Source: Caldifermentibacillus hisashii
Lineage (GTDB): Bacteria; Bacillota; Bacilli; Bacillales; Caldibacillaceae
DNA: 64,000 nt
Assembly: GCF_027568575.1 (NCBI RefSeq)
Contig: NZ_JANUVP010000007.1
Reading direction: 5' to 3' (one strand)
Under the pieces are notes generated by a model. That model saw only the letters and a list, made by a program, of their open reading frames with translations, was not told the origin of the DNA and ran no database searches. This document shows positions 26,646-34,172 of this stretch, piece by piece. The position numbers and the translations under genes are program-made. Within the stretch, counting starts at the first letter, position 1, and each line of letters opens with the position of its first letter.

Positions 26646-27181
26646 GTGGTTGATATACGTGTTGTAAAGACCAAAGAAAATATTGTGAAATCTTTTTTTG
26701 AACTCTTAGAGATAGAAAGGTATCAAAATATTACAGTGGAACAAATCTGCCAATATGCCCGATGTAGTCGATCCACTTTCTATTCACATTATGATAGTAA
26801 AGAAAATGTCCTTAAAGAGATAATCGATGGGTATATGAATCAATTTAGAAACGTTTTAAGGAAAATACAGATTTCAAAAATTTGTTAGTAAGGTTAATTA
26901 ACGAATTAATTATTCCTGAAAAGAAACGTATACAAAAGCTCTTTCAGATAGAATTAGGCGGTTTTGGGTTAGCTAACAGATTTGAAAATTTTTGCAAAGA
27001 AGTATTCATAACACATTATTCAGATATACCATCAAGAAATTTAATTAGTGAACTATATGCAGCATGTGTTGTCAAAGTATTGGAGGCTATCGTTGAAGAG
27101 AGGTTGGAAGAAAACGATTTAAGGATAATTAATGAAATGCAAAAAAAATTGTTTAATTCATCTATTTTTAAAGGATATTAA
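26646..27181 (+). pseudogene. TetR-family regulator with a single-base frameshift
   Basis: GTG 26646 starts an N-terminal TetR DNA-binding domain: VKSFFELLEIERYQNITVEQ followed by CQYARCSRSTFYSHYDSKEN, the recognition region. The frame ends at about 26888. A shift near 26857-26861, as if one A had been lost, joins it to FKNLLVRLINELIIPEKKRI and the ligand-binding half ending at 27181. The joined product is about 178 residues, normal for TetR. It is divergent from the hydrolase. No active regulator would be made from this sequence as written. Confidence 0.75.
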
Positions 27182-27189
27182 TCTTAGAC

Positions 27190-27345
27190 AGAAAGCCCCC
27201 ATTCAAACAACAAAACTACAGCACCTCATGTTAAGACCGACATATCAATCAAGGGAGGTGCTACCGCCCATATCTGAATCCCTCTTAATGAAGACGATAC
27301 AGGTAATCTTTACGGACAAGTATCTACATTGACAGGTTGAAGTTC
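27190..27345 (+). pseudogene. Unrecognised gene remnant
   Basis: One frame reads TAPHVKTDISIKGGATAHI, a stop, then IPLNEDDTGNLYGQVSTLTG and a stop. This looks like the C-terminal end of a protein with one nonsense codon. There is no start or ribosome site. Identity unknown. Confidence 0.3.
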
Positions 27346-27411
27346 ATCTGTCGAATTATTGTGTTGAATTACGTTTATAAAATTTTTAAAGCAAAAAGGT
27401 GTAAAAAACAT

Positions 27412-27464
27412 TTGACATCCTTTTTGTCTTATTTTATTATAATTGTGTAAAAGATGTTTTACAC
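27412..27464 (+). promoter_or_regulatory. Promoter and operator of the small XRE gene
   Basis: TTGACA (27412-27417), 17-bp spacer, TATTAT (27435-27440), followed at once by the perfect inverted repeat GTGTAAAA-GATG-TTTTACAC (27445-27464). A further GTGTAAAA half-site lies upstream of the -35. The pattern suits autoregulation by the XRE protein. Confidence 0.7.
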
Positions 27465-27491
27465 TTCTTTGGATTTGAAGGTGGTATTCGT

Positions 27492-27698
27492 ATGAAAAAT
27501 AAAATCAAAGAGTATCGAGAAAGAAAAAATCTTTCTCAAGGAAAGGTGGCGGAATTATGCAATGTTAGCAGACAGACAATTAATGCAATTGAGAATGATA
27601 AGTACGATCCAAGTTTACAATTAGCATTTGATTTAGCAAAGGTTTTAGATGCTAAAGTTGATGAATTATTTTTAGGGGAAAGGAAAGATGAAGAGTGA
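27492..27698 (+). CDS. Small XRE-family repressor
   Basis: 68 residues, almost entirely a helix-turn-helix domain: MKNKIKEYRERKNLSQGKVA, then CNVSRQTINAIENDKYDPSL and VDELF. Such proteins are usually transcribed with a small membrane protein, as here. It overlaps the next gene by 4 bp and probably binds the palindrome in its own promoter. ATG 27492 has GAAGGTGG upstream. Confidence 0.85.
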   Translation: MKNKIKEYRERKNLSQGKVAELCNVSRQTINAIENDKYDPSLQLAFDLAKVLDAKVDELFLGERKDEE

Positions 27699-28012
27699 AA
27701 TTTTTTATAACATTTATAATAGTTCCTCTTGTATTTATAGTTATTGTTAGCTATTTCACAGGGAGTAAAGATTTTATTATAGGACCTAATGATGATGAAC
27801 GGAAAAAGGTAATAAAGCAAAAATCTATTGTTCAAAGTTGGATGACCATATTACTCTTCTTACTAACAAATTTCTTTTATGATTTATTTAATTTGTATGA
27901 TGAACGCATATCTGATTCTTCCTTTGTATTTCCAGAACTTTTTTATTTAATTATTTTAGTAGTAAGTTACTTCATCTTTCTGCTAATAAACAATAGAAAG
28001 ATGAGTGCATAG
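27695..28012 (+). CDS. Small membrane protein paired with XRE repressor
   Basis: 105 residues with about three hydrophobic segments (N-terminal ~1-22, ~45-65, ~80-100). GTG 27695 overlaps the XRE stop (GTGA), indicating translational coupling. The pairing of a short XRE repressor with a small multi-helix membrane protein is common in Bacillaceae. Its role is unknown. Confidence 0.7.
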   Translation: MKFFITFIIVPLVFIVIVSYFTGSKDFIIGPNDDERKKVIKQKSIVQSWMTILLFLLTNFFYDLFNLYDERISDSSFVFPELFYLIILVVSYFIFLLINNRKMSA

Positions 28013-28301
28013 TAATAATATCATCTAACTCCTATCTAACTGTACGCTAAACTAAAGTATACCGATTCCTTCAATAAGTATTAATTTATTTTAAAATTGG
28101 GCGATTTTTGAAGAGAATGTAAATGCTGGATATGAAAGAAAGCAAAAATAATTAAAGATTCTTAGTTGAGTCTACTGCACAATCTTCTATACATTGTACA
28201 TAGTGTGGTACTGTTGCTAACACTTAAATAACGGTAAGAAACAACAACTATTTTTAGTATCCAGATCATGTGGAGTTAAAATTAATTCAGCAGAAGTTTT
28301 T

Positions 28302-28344
28302 AAACCGAGATTTATTGATTATCTAATAGATCTCGGTTTTTATT
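28302..28344. terminator. Hairpin terminator
   Basis: AAACCGAGAT pairs with ATCTCGGTTT and T's follow; it can serve transcription from the left. The preceding 28013-28301 contains only fragments with stops. Confidence 0.75.
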
Positions 28345-28427
28345 TGTGGTTACAGTCGATGCTTTTAATTTTACTTGACACTAACGCAGCGTAATACCTT
28401 AGTTTTGAAATATGGAGGTAAATTACA

Positions 28428-28766
28428 CTGTTTACAACGGGGGACGTTTGCAAAAGAACTGGACTTACTGAACGTTCTATACGATACTATTCAAATTTGG
28501 GTTTATTATAAACAAGAAAGAATAATAATCCCCAGTTCGTTTTACCCAAATTCGACTTAGAAAAAATTGTACAAATACTCGCTGCGAAGATTACAAGATA
28601 TAGACCGACAACCTTCATTAGGATTAATAAAAATGATTTAACACAAATAATTGCAGACTTAGAAAATATATTATTTCATTTAGACCTAACTGACTCCGAG
28701 GAAAATCTTATGGAAAATATAAAGTTGCTTCAAAATTATAATGTTAACTATTTGCTGAAAAGGTGA
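28428..28766 (+). pseudogene. MerR-family regulator, degraded
   Basis: After GGAGGT (28414-28419), a frame reads FTTGDVCKRTGLTERSIRYY and SNLGLL, a classic MerR DNA-binding start, then an in-frame TAA at 28509-28511. It continues to LEKIVQIL, a garbled middle, and TQIIADLENILFHLDLTDSE. The codon at the start position is CTG (28428) instead of ATG. The frame ends at 28766, overlapping the next gene's region. At least two lesions make a working protein unlikely. Confidence 0.7.
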
Positions 28767-28771
28767 TTAAA

Positions 28772-29575
28772 ATGTGTATGACTTATAAGGTAATCGATAC
28801 AGTGGAACAATATGAAGAATTACTTGCGATTACGGATTTGGAAAAAAGAAAAAATTACTTTCGTTATACAATGATGGAGCCATTTAAGGAAATGTGGAAT
28901 TTAATCAATGTTCCTATAAAAGCAAAACAAGAAAATGGTTATGATGTTATAATGGCTACAAAAATGCTTGGCTACGCAGATATCTCCAACGATAAACAAA
29001 TTCAACAGGGGTTATCCATCCTAAAAGAAACTAACGCTTATACAGTAGCGGATAATACTATCAAAAACTGTATAGAAAACGCTAATAAGTCGGGTTTGAA
29101 AGTAAATGCAGATGAAATAAAGTTTGGATTGTATGTTGCAAATCCCGATAAATTGAAACTACAGAAAGGATACACGGGATTTGGTGGTATTCCCGGGTTT
29201 ATTACTGTGAATATCTATCCAAATGAATATAATTTACCGAAACTACCCGCAGTTATTGCGCATGAATTTCATCACAATATTCGTTTTTCTTATATAAGTA
29301 TGTTGGAGCTGGAGTGGGCTTTTTTAAAAAAGGTTGCACCGATAGCAGGTGTAAGTTTGCTGTTTGAAGTACTCCAATTTATATTTGCGATTGGTGGAAC
29401 GGATATTACAGATTTTATAGGAAATACATTAGGCGGAATTATCGGAATTGCAATTTACCTTGTACTCCGCAGATTATTTAAAACCAAAATAAATAAAGTC
29501 TTAAATGTTTTAGCCTCAATTGGTACAGCTTGCTTTACAGCATTACTTGTATTATTAATTTTAGCCAATTCTTAA
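28772..29575 (+). CDS. Putative zinc metalloprotease, DUF2268-like
   Basis: 267 residues. The metal site HEFHH within PAVIAHEFHHNIRFSY (about residue 170) is a zincin HEXXH motif, and the upstream GFGGIPGFITVNIYP is typical of DUF2268 proteases. The last ~80 residues contain hydrophobic segments, suggesting membrane anchoring of the C-terminus. ATG 28772 has AAGGTG; it follows the broken MerR gene directly, which probably regulated it. Substrate unknown. Confidence 0.75.
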   Translation: MCMTYKVIDTVEQYEELLAITDLEKRKNYFRYTMMEPFKEMWNLINVPIKAKQENGYDVIMATKMLGYADISNDKQIQQGLSILKETNAYTVADNTIKNCIENANKSGLKVNADEIKFGLYVANPDKLKLQKGYTGFGGIPGFITVNIYPNEYNLPKLPAVIAHEFHHNIRFSYISMLELEWAFLKKVAPIAGVSLLFEVLQFIFAIGGTDITDFIGNTLGGIIGIAIYLVLRRLFKTKINKVLNVLASIGTACFTALLVLLILANS

Positions 29576-29611
29576 TTATTTTAAATAGATTTAATTAGCC
29601 AGTAGAATTTG

Positions 29612-30109
29612 TTATTGTAATACTATTTTTGTACCTGCTATTAAATCACCTAGATGTCGTTTATCTTTTCTAAACAATCCCATAAACAATAATACTAACC
29701 CAAGGAAAGTTCCGCTACTAGCGATCATGATTGCTATCATATCAAAATCATTATATATTCCATGGATAACACCCACATGTCCCAATTGCCACGGTAAAAA
29801 CTTTATTATATTTCTTAATAAACTTGAGCTAAAACTTTGGTTTGTGTAAGTCAATTTCAATCCGGATACCCTTTTCCCAATAGACCCATTTTTAAAATAA
29901 TCCAAGTATGAAAATATCAGGATAATTGGTATCACAGATGTAAACGTTGCGATTAGTTGCGCTTGCATTTCAGTATATTTTGGCATCCCCTTAAAAATAA
30001 AAAGGATGATCCCCAAGTTGACAATTAATAACAGAACCAAATACACAATGATTATTAAATAGTCAACAAGTAATTCTATTAATCTATTTTTAATCGGGAT
30101 ATTGTTCAT
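29612..30109 (-). CDS. RDD-family membrane protein
   Basis: 165 residues with about four membrane helices. RDD features are the N-terminal RLIELLVDYLI (Arg-Asp), SIGKRVSGLKL after the second helix and the C-terminal KDKRHLGDLIAGTKIV. RDD proteins are of uncertain function; some are proposed to be ion antiporters. It overlaps the preceding nucleotidyltransferase-like gene by 4 bp. Confidence 0.8.
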   Translation of the reverse strand: MNNIPIKNRLIELLVDYLIIIVYLVLLLIVNLGIILFIFKGMPKYTEMQAQLIATFTSVIPIILIFSYLDYFKNGSIGKRVSGLKLTYTNQSFSSSLLRNIIKFLPWQLGHVGVIHGIYNDFDMIAIMIASSGTFLGLVLLFMGLFRKDKRHLGDLIAGTKIVLQ

Positions 30110-30665
30110 ATAGCACCTCTGAATATTTCGATTTGTTCCATTATATCAGTTTTACATAAGCTTGTTACTTGCTTCCCATATTCGGGTCGTGTGGACCAAA
30201 CGGTTTTAATGCTTAAAATGGAGACAATCGCTGCTGGAGTTAGTTGATCAGGCTTCGTGCGAATATGCCGTAAATCAGGCTGTTTTTTAGGCCCATCCAC
30301 AAACCAAATATCCAGCTCCCATTTGTTACCGGTGTTGGATTCGTGAGTGATACCTAGAAAATAACCGTCAGGATAGGTTGGATCTGTATTCCAATTGCCT
30401 GTATCATTGATGAAATTCAAATCACGGACTTGAGGACAGGACACCAATTGTGAAGCTATTCCGGAAATTGTAGCGATATTTAACTTCGAACAAACAACAG
30501 TAATATCGAGGTCTCTCCAAGCCATTAAATCTAGAGCCGCACTCCCTACTTTTACAGGTGTACCGGCTTTTGTCAGCATTGCTTAAGGTGCATTTCTTCA
30601 AAAATTGTATCTGCTTCAGTTTGTAGCTGCAGTTGACGGGCAAGCAGTTCTTCCTGTTTTATCAT
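30106..30665 (-). pseudogene. Nucleotidyltransferase-like gene with a frameshift
   Basis: A start with a weak ribosome site at 30665 gives MIKQEELLARQLQLQTEADT and stops at 30573. The main frame, entering at 30579, encodes KVGSAALDLMAWRDLDITVV, the GSxxL...DxD core of nucleotidyltransferases (Asp-Leu-Asp ligands), then about 130 more residues. The two halves fit if one base is restored near 30580. As written, only translation from ATG 30579, without a ribosome site, could make the domain. Function unknown. Confidence 0.6.
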
Positions 30666-30808
30666 TTTCAACACTCCTCGTATTATATATTTCAAATACA
30701 AAAATTATTAACAATTAATATTTGCGATTCCTTTGACTTCTTTCATTCTATATTTTTATAGGGATAAAGTAGGTTAAGTTTCGTGAAACGTATAATTCAT
30801 ATCGCCAT

Positions 30809-30946
30809 CTATTCTTGAGTTTGAAGGGCTAAATCAGTCAAAATACCGTTTGTTCTCCCACTTTTAATCGTTTGAGAAATTGTAATAATCACTGCAGGAC
30901 CCGGGACTAAAAATAAAAGAAACACAACGACTATAAATGAAAACAT
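30809..30946 (-). pseudogene. LysE-family exporter, N-terminal fragment
   Basis: ATG 30946 behind GGTGG gives MFSFIVVVFLLFLVPGPAVI and ITISQTIKSGRTNGIL, the start of a LysE/RhtB amino-acid exporter, but stops after 45 residues; the family has about 200. The rest is absent. Remaining parts of 30666-31053 show nothing else. Confidence 0.65.
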
Positions 30947-31053
30947 GTTGTCACTCCACCTTTCTTCTATAAAAAATCATAACATTTTTATTATATTATC
31001 ATATTTAAATGGGAGAACCACAGGCCTATCATGAATTTTGGTGGAACCAGTAT

Positions 31054-31097
31054 AACACGAACAAAAATATAATTATATTAATAAATATTCGTATTTT
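31054..31097 (+). promoter_or_regulatory. PurR box pair upstream of pbuG
   Basis: AACACGAACAAAAA (31054-31067) and AAATATTCGTATTTT (31083-31097) form the inverted CGAA/TTCG pair recognised by the Bacillus purine repressor PurR. Confidence 0.65.
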
Positions 31098-31100
31098 ACG

Positions 31101-31129
31101 TTGACAGTTTCATTGAATACTGATAATAT
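31101..31129 (+). promoter_or_regulatory. Promoter of pbuG
   Basis: TTGACA (31101-31106), 17-bp spacer, TAATAT (31124-31129), directly after the PurR boxes. Confidence 0.8.
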
Positions 31130-31152
31130 AAATTTGTAAAAACTAATAACAA

Positions 31153-31226
31153 ATACTCGTATAATTTCGGGAATATGGCCCGAGAGTTTCTACCGAGCTA
31201 CCACAAATAGCTTGACTACGAGGTAT
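31153..31226 (+). ncRNA. Guanine-class purine riboswitch aptamer (pbuG leader)
   Basis: P1 ATACTCGTA/TACGAGGTAT, P2 CGGG...CCCG, P3 GAGCTA...TAGCTT, with the junction GTTTCTACC. The specificity base in CTTGACTACG is C, so guanine-type. Confidence 0.92.
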
Positions 31227-31444
31227 GAATCATGGATTGGAGAATACGAATAAAACATTCATGTTCTAAAAGCATATCACTGTGAATGGAAAAGATTCAC
31301 ATCATGTGAGCATGAATGAATCACGCACATCCGTATCGAAAAATTCTTCTAATAGTATTTTTGTCTCAACATGCTATGAAACTATTTTTTATGAAACGAA
31401 CCGGTGTGGATTTATCGTATTACGATGATTTCTTACCTTTTGTC

Positions 31445-31478
31445 AAGCTCCGAGTATCGCTCGCGAGCTTTATTTATT
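31445..31478 (+). terminator. Possible expression-platform terminator of the pbuG leader
   Basis: AAGCTCCGAG pairs with CTCGCGAGCTT, followed by TATTTATTTGAGTTTTT. It is about 220 nt after the aptamer; CGAGTAT in it is complementary to ATACTCG of the aptamer P1. Confidence 0.5.
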
Positions 31479-31530
31479 TGAGTTTTTGTGTGAATAATCA
31501 GAAAACTAACAAAAGAAAGGTAAGGGGAGT

Positions 31531-32835
31531 ATGAAAAATTATTTTGAGTTTGATAAATTGGGAACAAATTTTAGGACAGAGTTTATTGCCGGCTTAACTA
31601 CCTTTTTAGCGATGGCTTATATATTGTTCGTCAATCCGCATACTCTGTCGGCAACGGGAATGGACCAAGGTGCCCTTTTTACAGCAACGGCTTTGGCTGC
31701 AGCAATCGGTTCTTTCGTTATGGGAATCGTGGCAAAATATCCGGTCGCACTAGCTCCGGGTATGGGGTTGAATGCGTTTTTTGCTTATACGGTTGTTTTA
31801 GGCTATGGAATTCCTTGGGAAACAGCGTTGTCGGGAGTTCTTGTTTCAGGTGTTGTTCTTGTTATATTAACAATGACCGGAATTCGTGAAATGATTATCA
31901 ATGCCATTCCTGAAAGTTTAAAATATGCGGTTAGCGCCGGGATTGGTTTATTTATTGCTTTTGTCGGATTGATTAATGCGGGATTTGTTGTTAATAATGA
32001 TGCTACATTGGTTGGGATTGGCGATTTGACATCTCCAACTGTATTGCTTGCTATTTTCGGACTTCTTATTTCTTCTATTTTATTGACAATAGGTATTAAA
32101 GCAGGTATTTTCTATGGAATGATTATTACGTCTATTGTCGGGATGATTTTCGGACTTGTTCCCCACCCGACAGGACTTAATGATATAATCGGACCGGTGC
32201 CAAGTTTAGAACCGGCATTTGGTCAAGCCCTTTTCCATTTGCAAGATATTTTTTCTATACAAATGCTTGTAGTTATTTTAACTTTCATGTTTGTTGATTT
32301 CTTTGATACTGCAGGTACATTAATGGCTGTTGCAACACAGGCAGGAATCATGGAAAACGGGAAATTACCCCGAGCAGGACGTGCATTGACTGCTGACTCA
32401 TCCGGAACTGTTTTTGGGGCAATTTTAGGTACATCAAGTACGACCTCTTATGTTGAATCGACAGCAGGTGTGGCTGTCGGCGGAAAATCCGGATTCACTG
32501 CGGTTGTCACTGCGGTATTTTTTCTGTTAGCATTAGTATTTTCACCATTATTGGAAATTGTTACTTCTCAAGTGACTGCACCTGCTTTAATTATTGTCGG
32601 GGTATTAATGGCAACCAACTTAAAGTTTGTTGAATGGGATCAAATTGAAATTGCCATCCCTGCATTTTTTACGGTGTTAATGATGCCATTAACATACAGT
32701 ATTGCAACCGGAATTGCAGTCGGGTTTATTTTCTATCCGATAACGATGCTTGTTAAAGGTCGGGTCAAAGAAATTCACCCGATTATGTATATATTAGCGG
32801 TTATTTTCATCCTTTATTTTACTTTTTTGAGTTGA
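31531..32835 (+). CDS. pbuG: Hypoxanthine/guanine permease
   Basis: 434-residue NCS2-family purine importer with about 12 helices. APGMGLNAFFAYTVVLGYGI, FVDFFDTAGTLMAVATQAG and GTSSTTSYVESTAGVAVGG are the family signatures and match PbuG closely. Start ATG 31531 follows AAGGGGAG. In Bacillus subtilis pbuG directly follows guaA; here about 9 kb of accessory DNA separate them. It is controlled by both PurR boxes and a guanine-class riboswitch. It complements the paralogue at 3973-5274. Confidence 0.95.
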   Translation: MKNYFEFDKLGTNFRTEFIAGLTTFLAMAYILFVNPHTLSATGMDQGALFTATALAAAIGSFVMGIVAKYPVALAPGMGLNAFFAYTVVLGYGIPWETALSGVLVSGVVLVILTMTGIREMIINAIPESLKYAVSAGIGLFIAFVGLINAGFVVNNDATLVGIGDLTSPTVLLAIFGLLISSILLTIGIKAGIFYGMIITSIVGMIFGLVPHPTGLNDIIGPVPSLEPAFGQALFHLQDIFSIQMLVVILTFMFVDFFDTAGTLMAVATQAGIMENGKLPRAGRALTADSSGTVFGAILGTSSTTSYVESTAGVAVGGKSGFTAVVTAVFFLLALVFSPLLEIVTSQVTAPALIIVGVLMATNLKFVEWDQIEIAIPAFFTVLMMPLTYSIATGIAVGFIFYPITMLVKGRVKEIHPIMYILAVIFILYFTFLS

Positions 32836-32850
32836 AAAGAATGATAGATT

Positions 32851-32878
32851 GGCTCGGGATATTCGCCCGGGCCTTTTT
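32851..32878 (+). terminator. Terminator after pbuG
   Basis: GGCTCGGG pairs with CCCGGGCC, followed by TTTTT. Confidence 0.9.
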
Positions 32879-33019
32879 AGTATTCAATAATTGTGTGAGC
32901 GTAGAATATTATAATTTCCAATATATAATTTTTTGTACATTGTATGAAATTGTTGACCATCGTCTATAGGGTACGTCATAATTAATAAATAAGATTCATT
33001 TTTAGAATGGAGTAATGCT

Positions 33020-33868
33020 ATGGCGTTGTTCATTGTCAAAAAAATATTAAACAATAATGTTTTGATTGCGGAAAATGAGGAATTTAAAGAGGTTGTCCTA
33101 ATCGGGAAAGGAATTGGTTTTAATAAGAAACGAGGGGATCAACTGAGTGAAGAATTTGCTGAAAAAATCTTTGTTTTAAAAGATAAAGAGAAACAGGAGC
33201 AGTATAAAAGTTTATTACCGCAAATGGAAGCAAAAACGTTCGATGCAATCATTGATGCCTTAAACTATATAAAAAACCAAACCCACACCAGCTTGGATGA
33301 ACACACACAAGTTGCCTTAACAGACCATTTAATGTTCTCTATTTATCGGACGATGAAAGGGATTTCAATCAAAAATCCGTTTTTATTTGAAACAAAATCC
33401 ATTTATCCGATGGAGTTTAAAATTGCTTCGGAAGTTGTAAAAATTGTCAATGAAGCGGTGAAAATTCAATTGCCCGTGGACGAAATCGGTTTTATCGCTC
33501 TTCATATTCACAGCGCCATCATGCATAAAAATGTACTGGAAATCAATAAAGATTCCCAACTGATTAGCCAATTGGTCAATGTGATTGAAGAAGCTTTCCA
33601 GGCAAAAATTGATAAACATTCAATCGATTATATCCGTCTTATTAGACATTTGCGCTTTGCCATTGACAGGGTACACGAGGGGGATGAATTAGGGGAAATA
33701 TCAAAATTAACCTACACATTGCAACATGAATATCCTTTTTGTTATAATCTCTCATGGAAGCTGATTAAAATTATGCAAAATGCTTTAAAGAAACCGGTTG
33801 GAAATGCAGAGGCTGTCTATCTAACCATGCATTTGCAAAGAATTTATAGTAAAATTTTGACTAACTAA
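33020..33868 (+). CDS. glcT: PTS transcription antiterminator GlcT
   Basis: 282-residue BglG-family antiterminator. Residues ~1-58 are the RNA-binding CAT domain (FIVKKILNNNVLIAENEE). PRD1 (about 65-170) has DEHTQVALTDHL and GFIALHIHS; PRD2 (about 172-282) has YIRLIRHLRFAIDR and VYLTMHLQR. The conserved histidines allow phosphorylation by EII-Glc and HPr. It lies directly upstream of ptsG and its RAT, as in Bacillus subtilis. The relative at 2183-2998 is broken, making this the only intact family member in the window. Confidence 0.94.
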   Translation: MALFIVKKILNNNVLIAENEEFKEVVLIGKGIGFNKKRGDQLSEEFAEKIFVLKDKEKQEQYKSLLPQMEAKTFDAIIDALNYIKNQTHTSLDEHTQVALTDHLMFSIYRTMKGISIKNPFLFETKSIYPMEFKIASEVVKIVNEAVKIQLPVDEIGFIALHIHSAIMHKNVLEINKDSQLISQLVNVIEEAFQAKIDKHSIDYIRLIRHLRFAIDRVHEGDELGEISKLTYTLQHEYPFCYNLSWKLIKIMQNALKKPVGNAEAVYLTMHLQRIYSKILTN

Positions 33869-33891
33869 AAAGAAGAGTCCATATTTTACGT

Positions 33892-33998
33892 GTTACTGAT
33901 TCGATCAGGCATGAGTAAAAAGAAGATGAGATACACAAAATACGTAAATAATGGTGCTTTGTGTAACTTATCCTTTTTCCCATGCCTTTAAATTTTCG
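33892..33998 (+). promoter_or_regulatory. RAT and terminator in the ptsG leader
   Basis: RAT core ACTGATTCGATCAGGCATG lies within 33892-33913. It overlaps the 5' arm of a terminator (GGCATG...CATGCC, arms starting at 33908 and ending about 33986) followed by TTTAAATTTT. An inner hairpin ACACAAA/TTTGTGT sits in the loop. GlcT binding would prevent termination before ptsG. Confidence 0.9.
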
Positions 33999-34172
33999 TG
34001 TGTGTTCTAAGAGGAGAACAAAAAGTTTGCGGAAACGTATTCTCTAAAATTCAGAGCGTTTGCTTCAAGTACATAAAAAGTGAGCAGCAAGTTGATCGAT
34101 AAATTCGAAAAAACTGTTCCCGGACTTTTTCACCATCCTCTTTTACATTTTTTATAGGAAGTGAACGCACCT

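Noticed and set aside
25406..27181. Toxin-antitoxin or defence system
   Set aside because: The pair is a hydrolase with an intact esterase triad and a broken TetR gene, better explained as an enzyme with its regulator.
28170..28380. Possible zinc-finger or transposase fragment
   Set aside because: Reading CxxCGT-like residues needs several frame changes and runs into a terminator hairpin; support is too thin.
22280..31050. Prophage or integrative element
   Set aside because: No integrase, structural genes, repeats flanking the interval or tRNA site were seen.
31316..31534. 72-codon leader peptide before pbuG
   Set aside because: The frame overlaps the expression platform and has no ribosome site.
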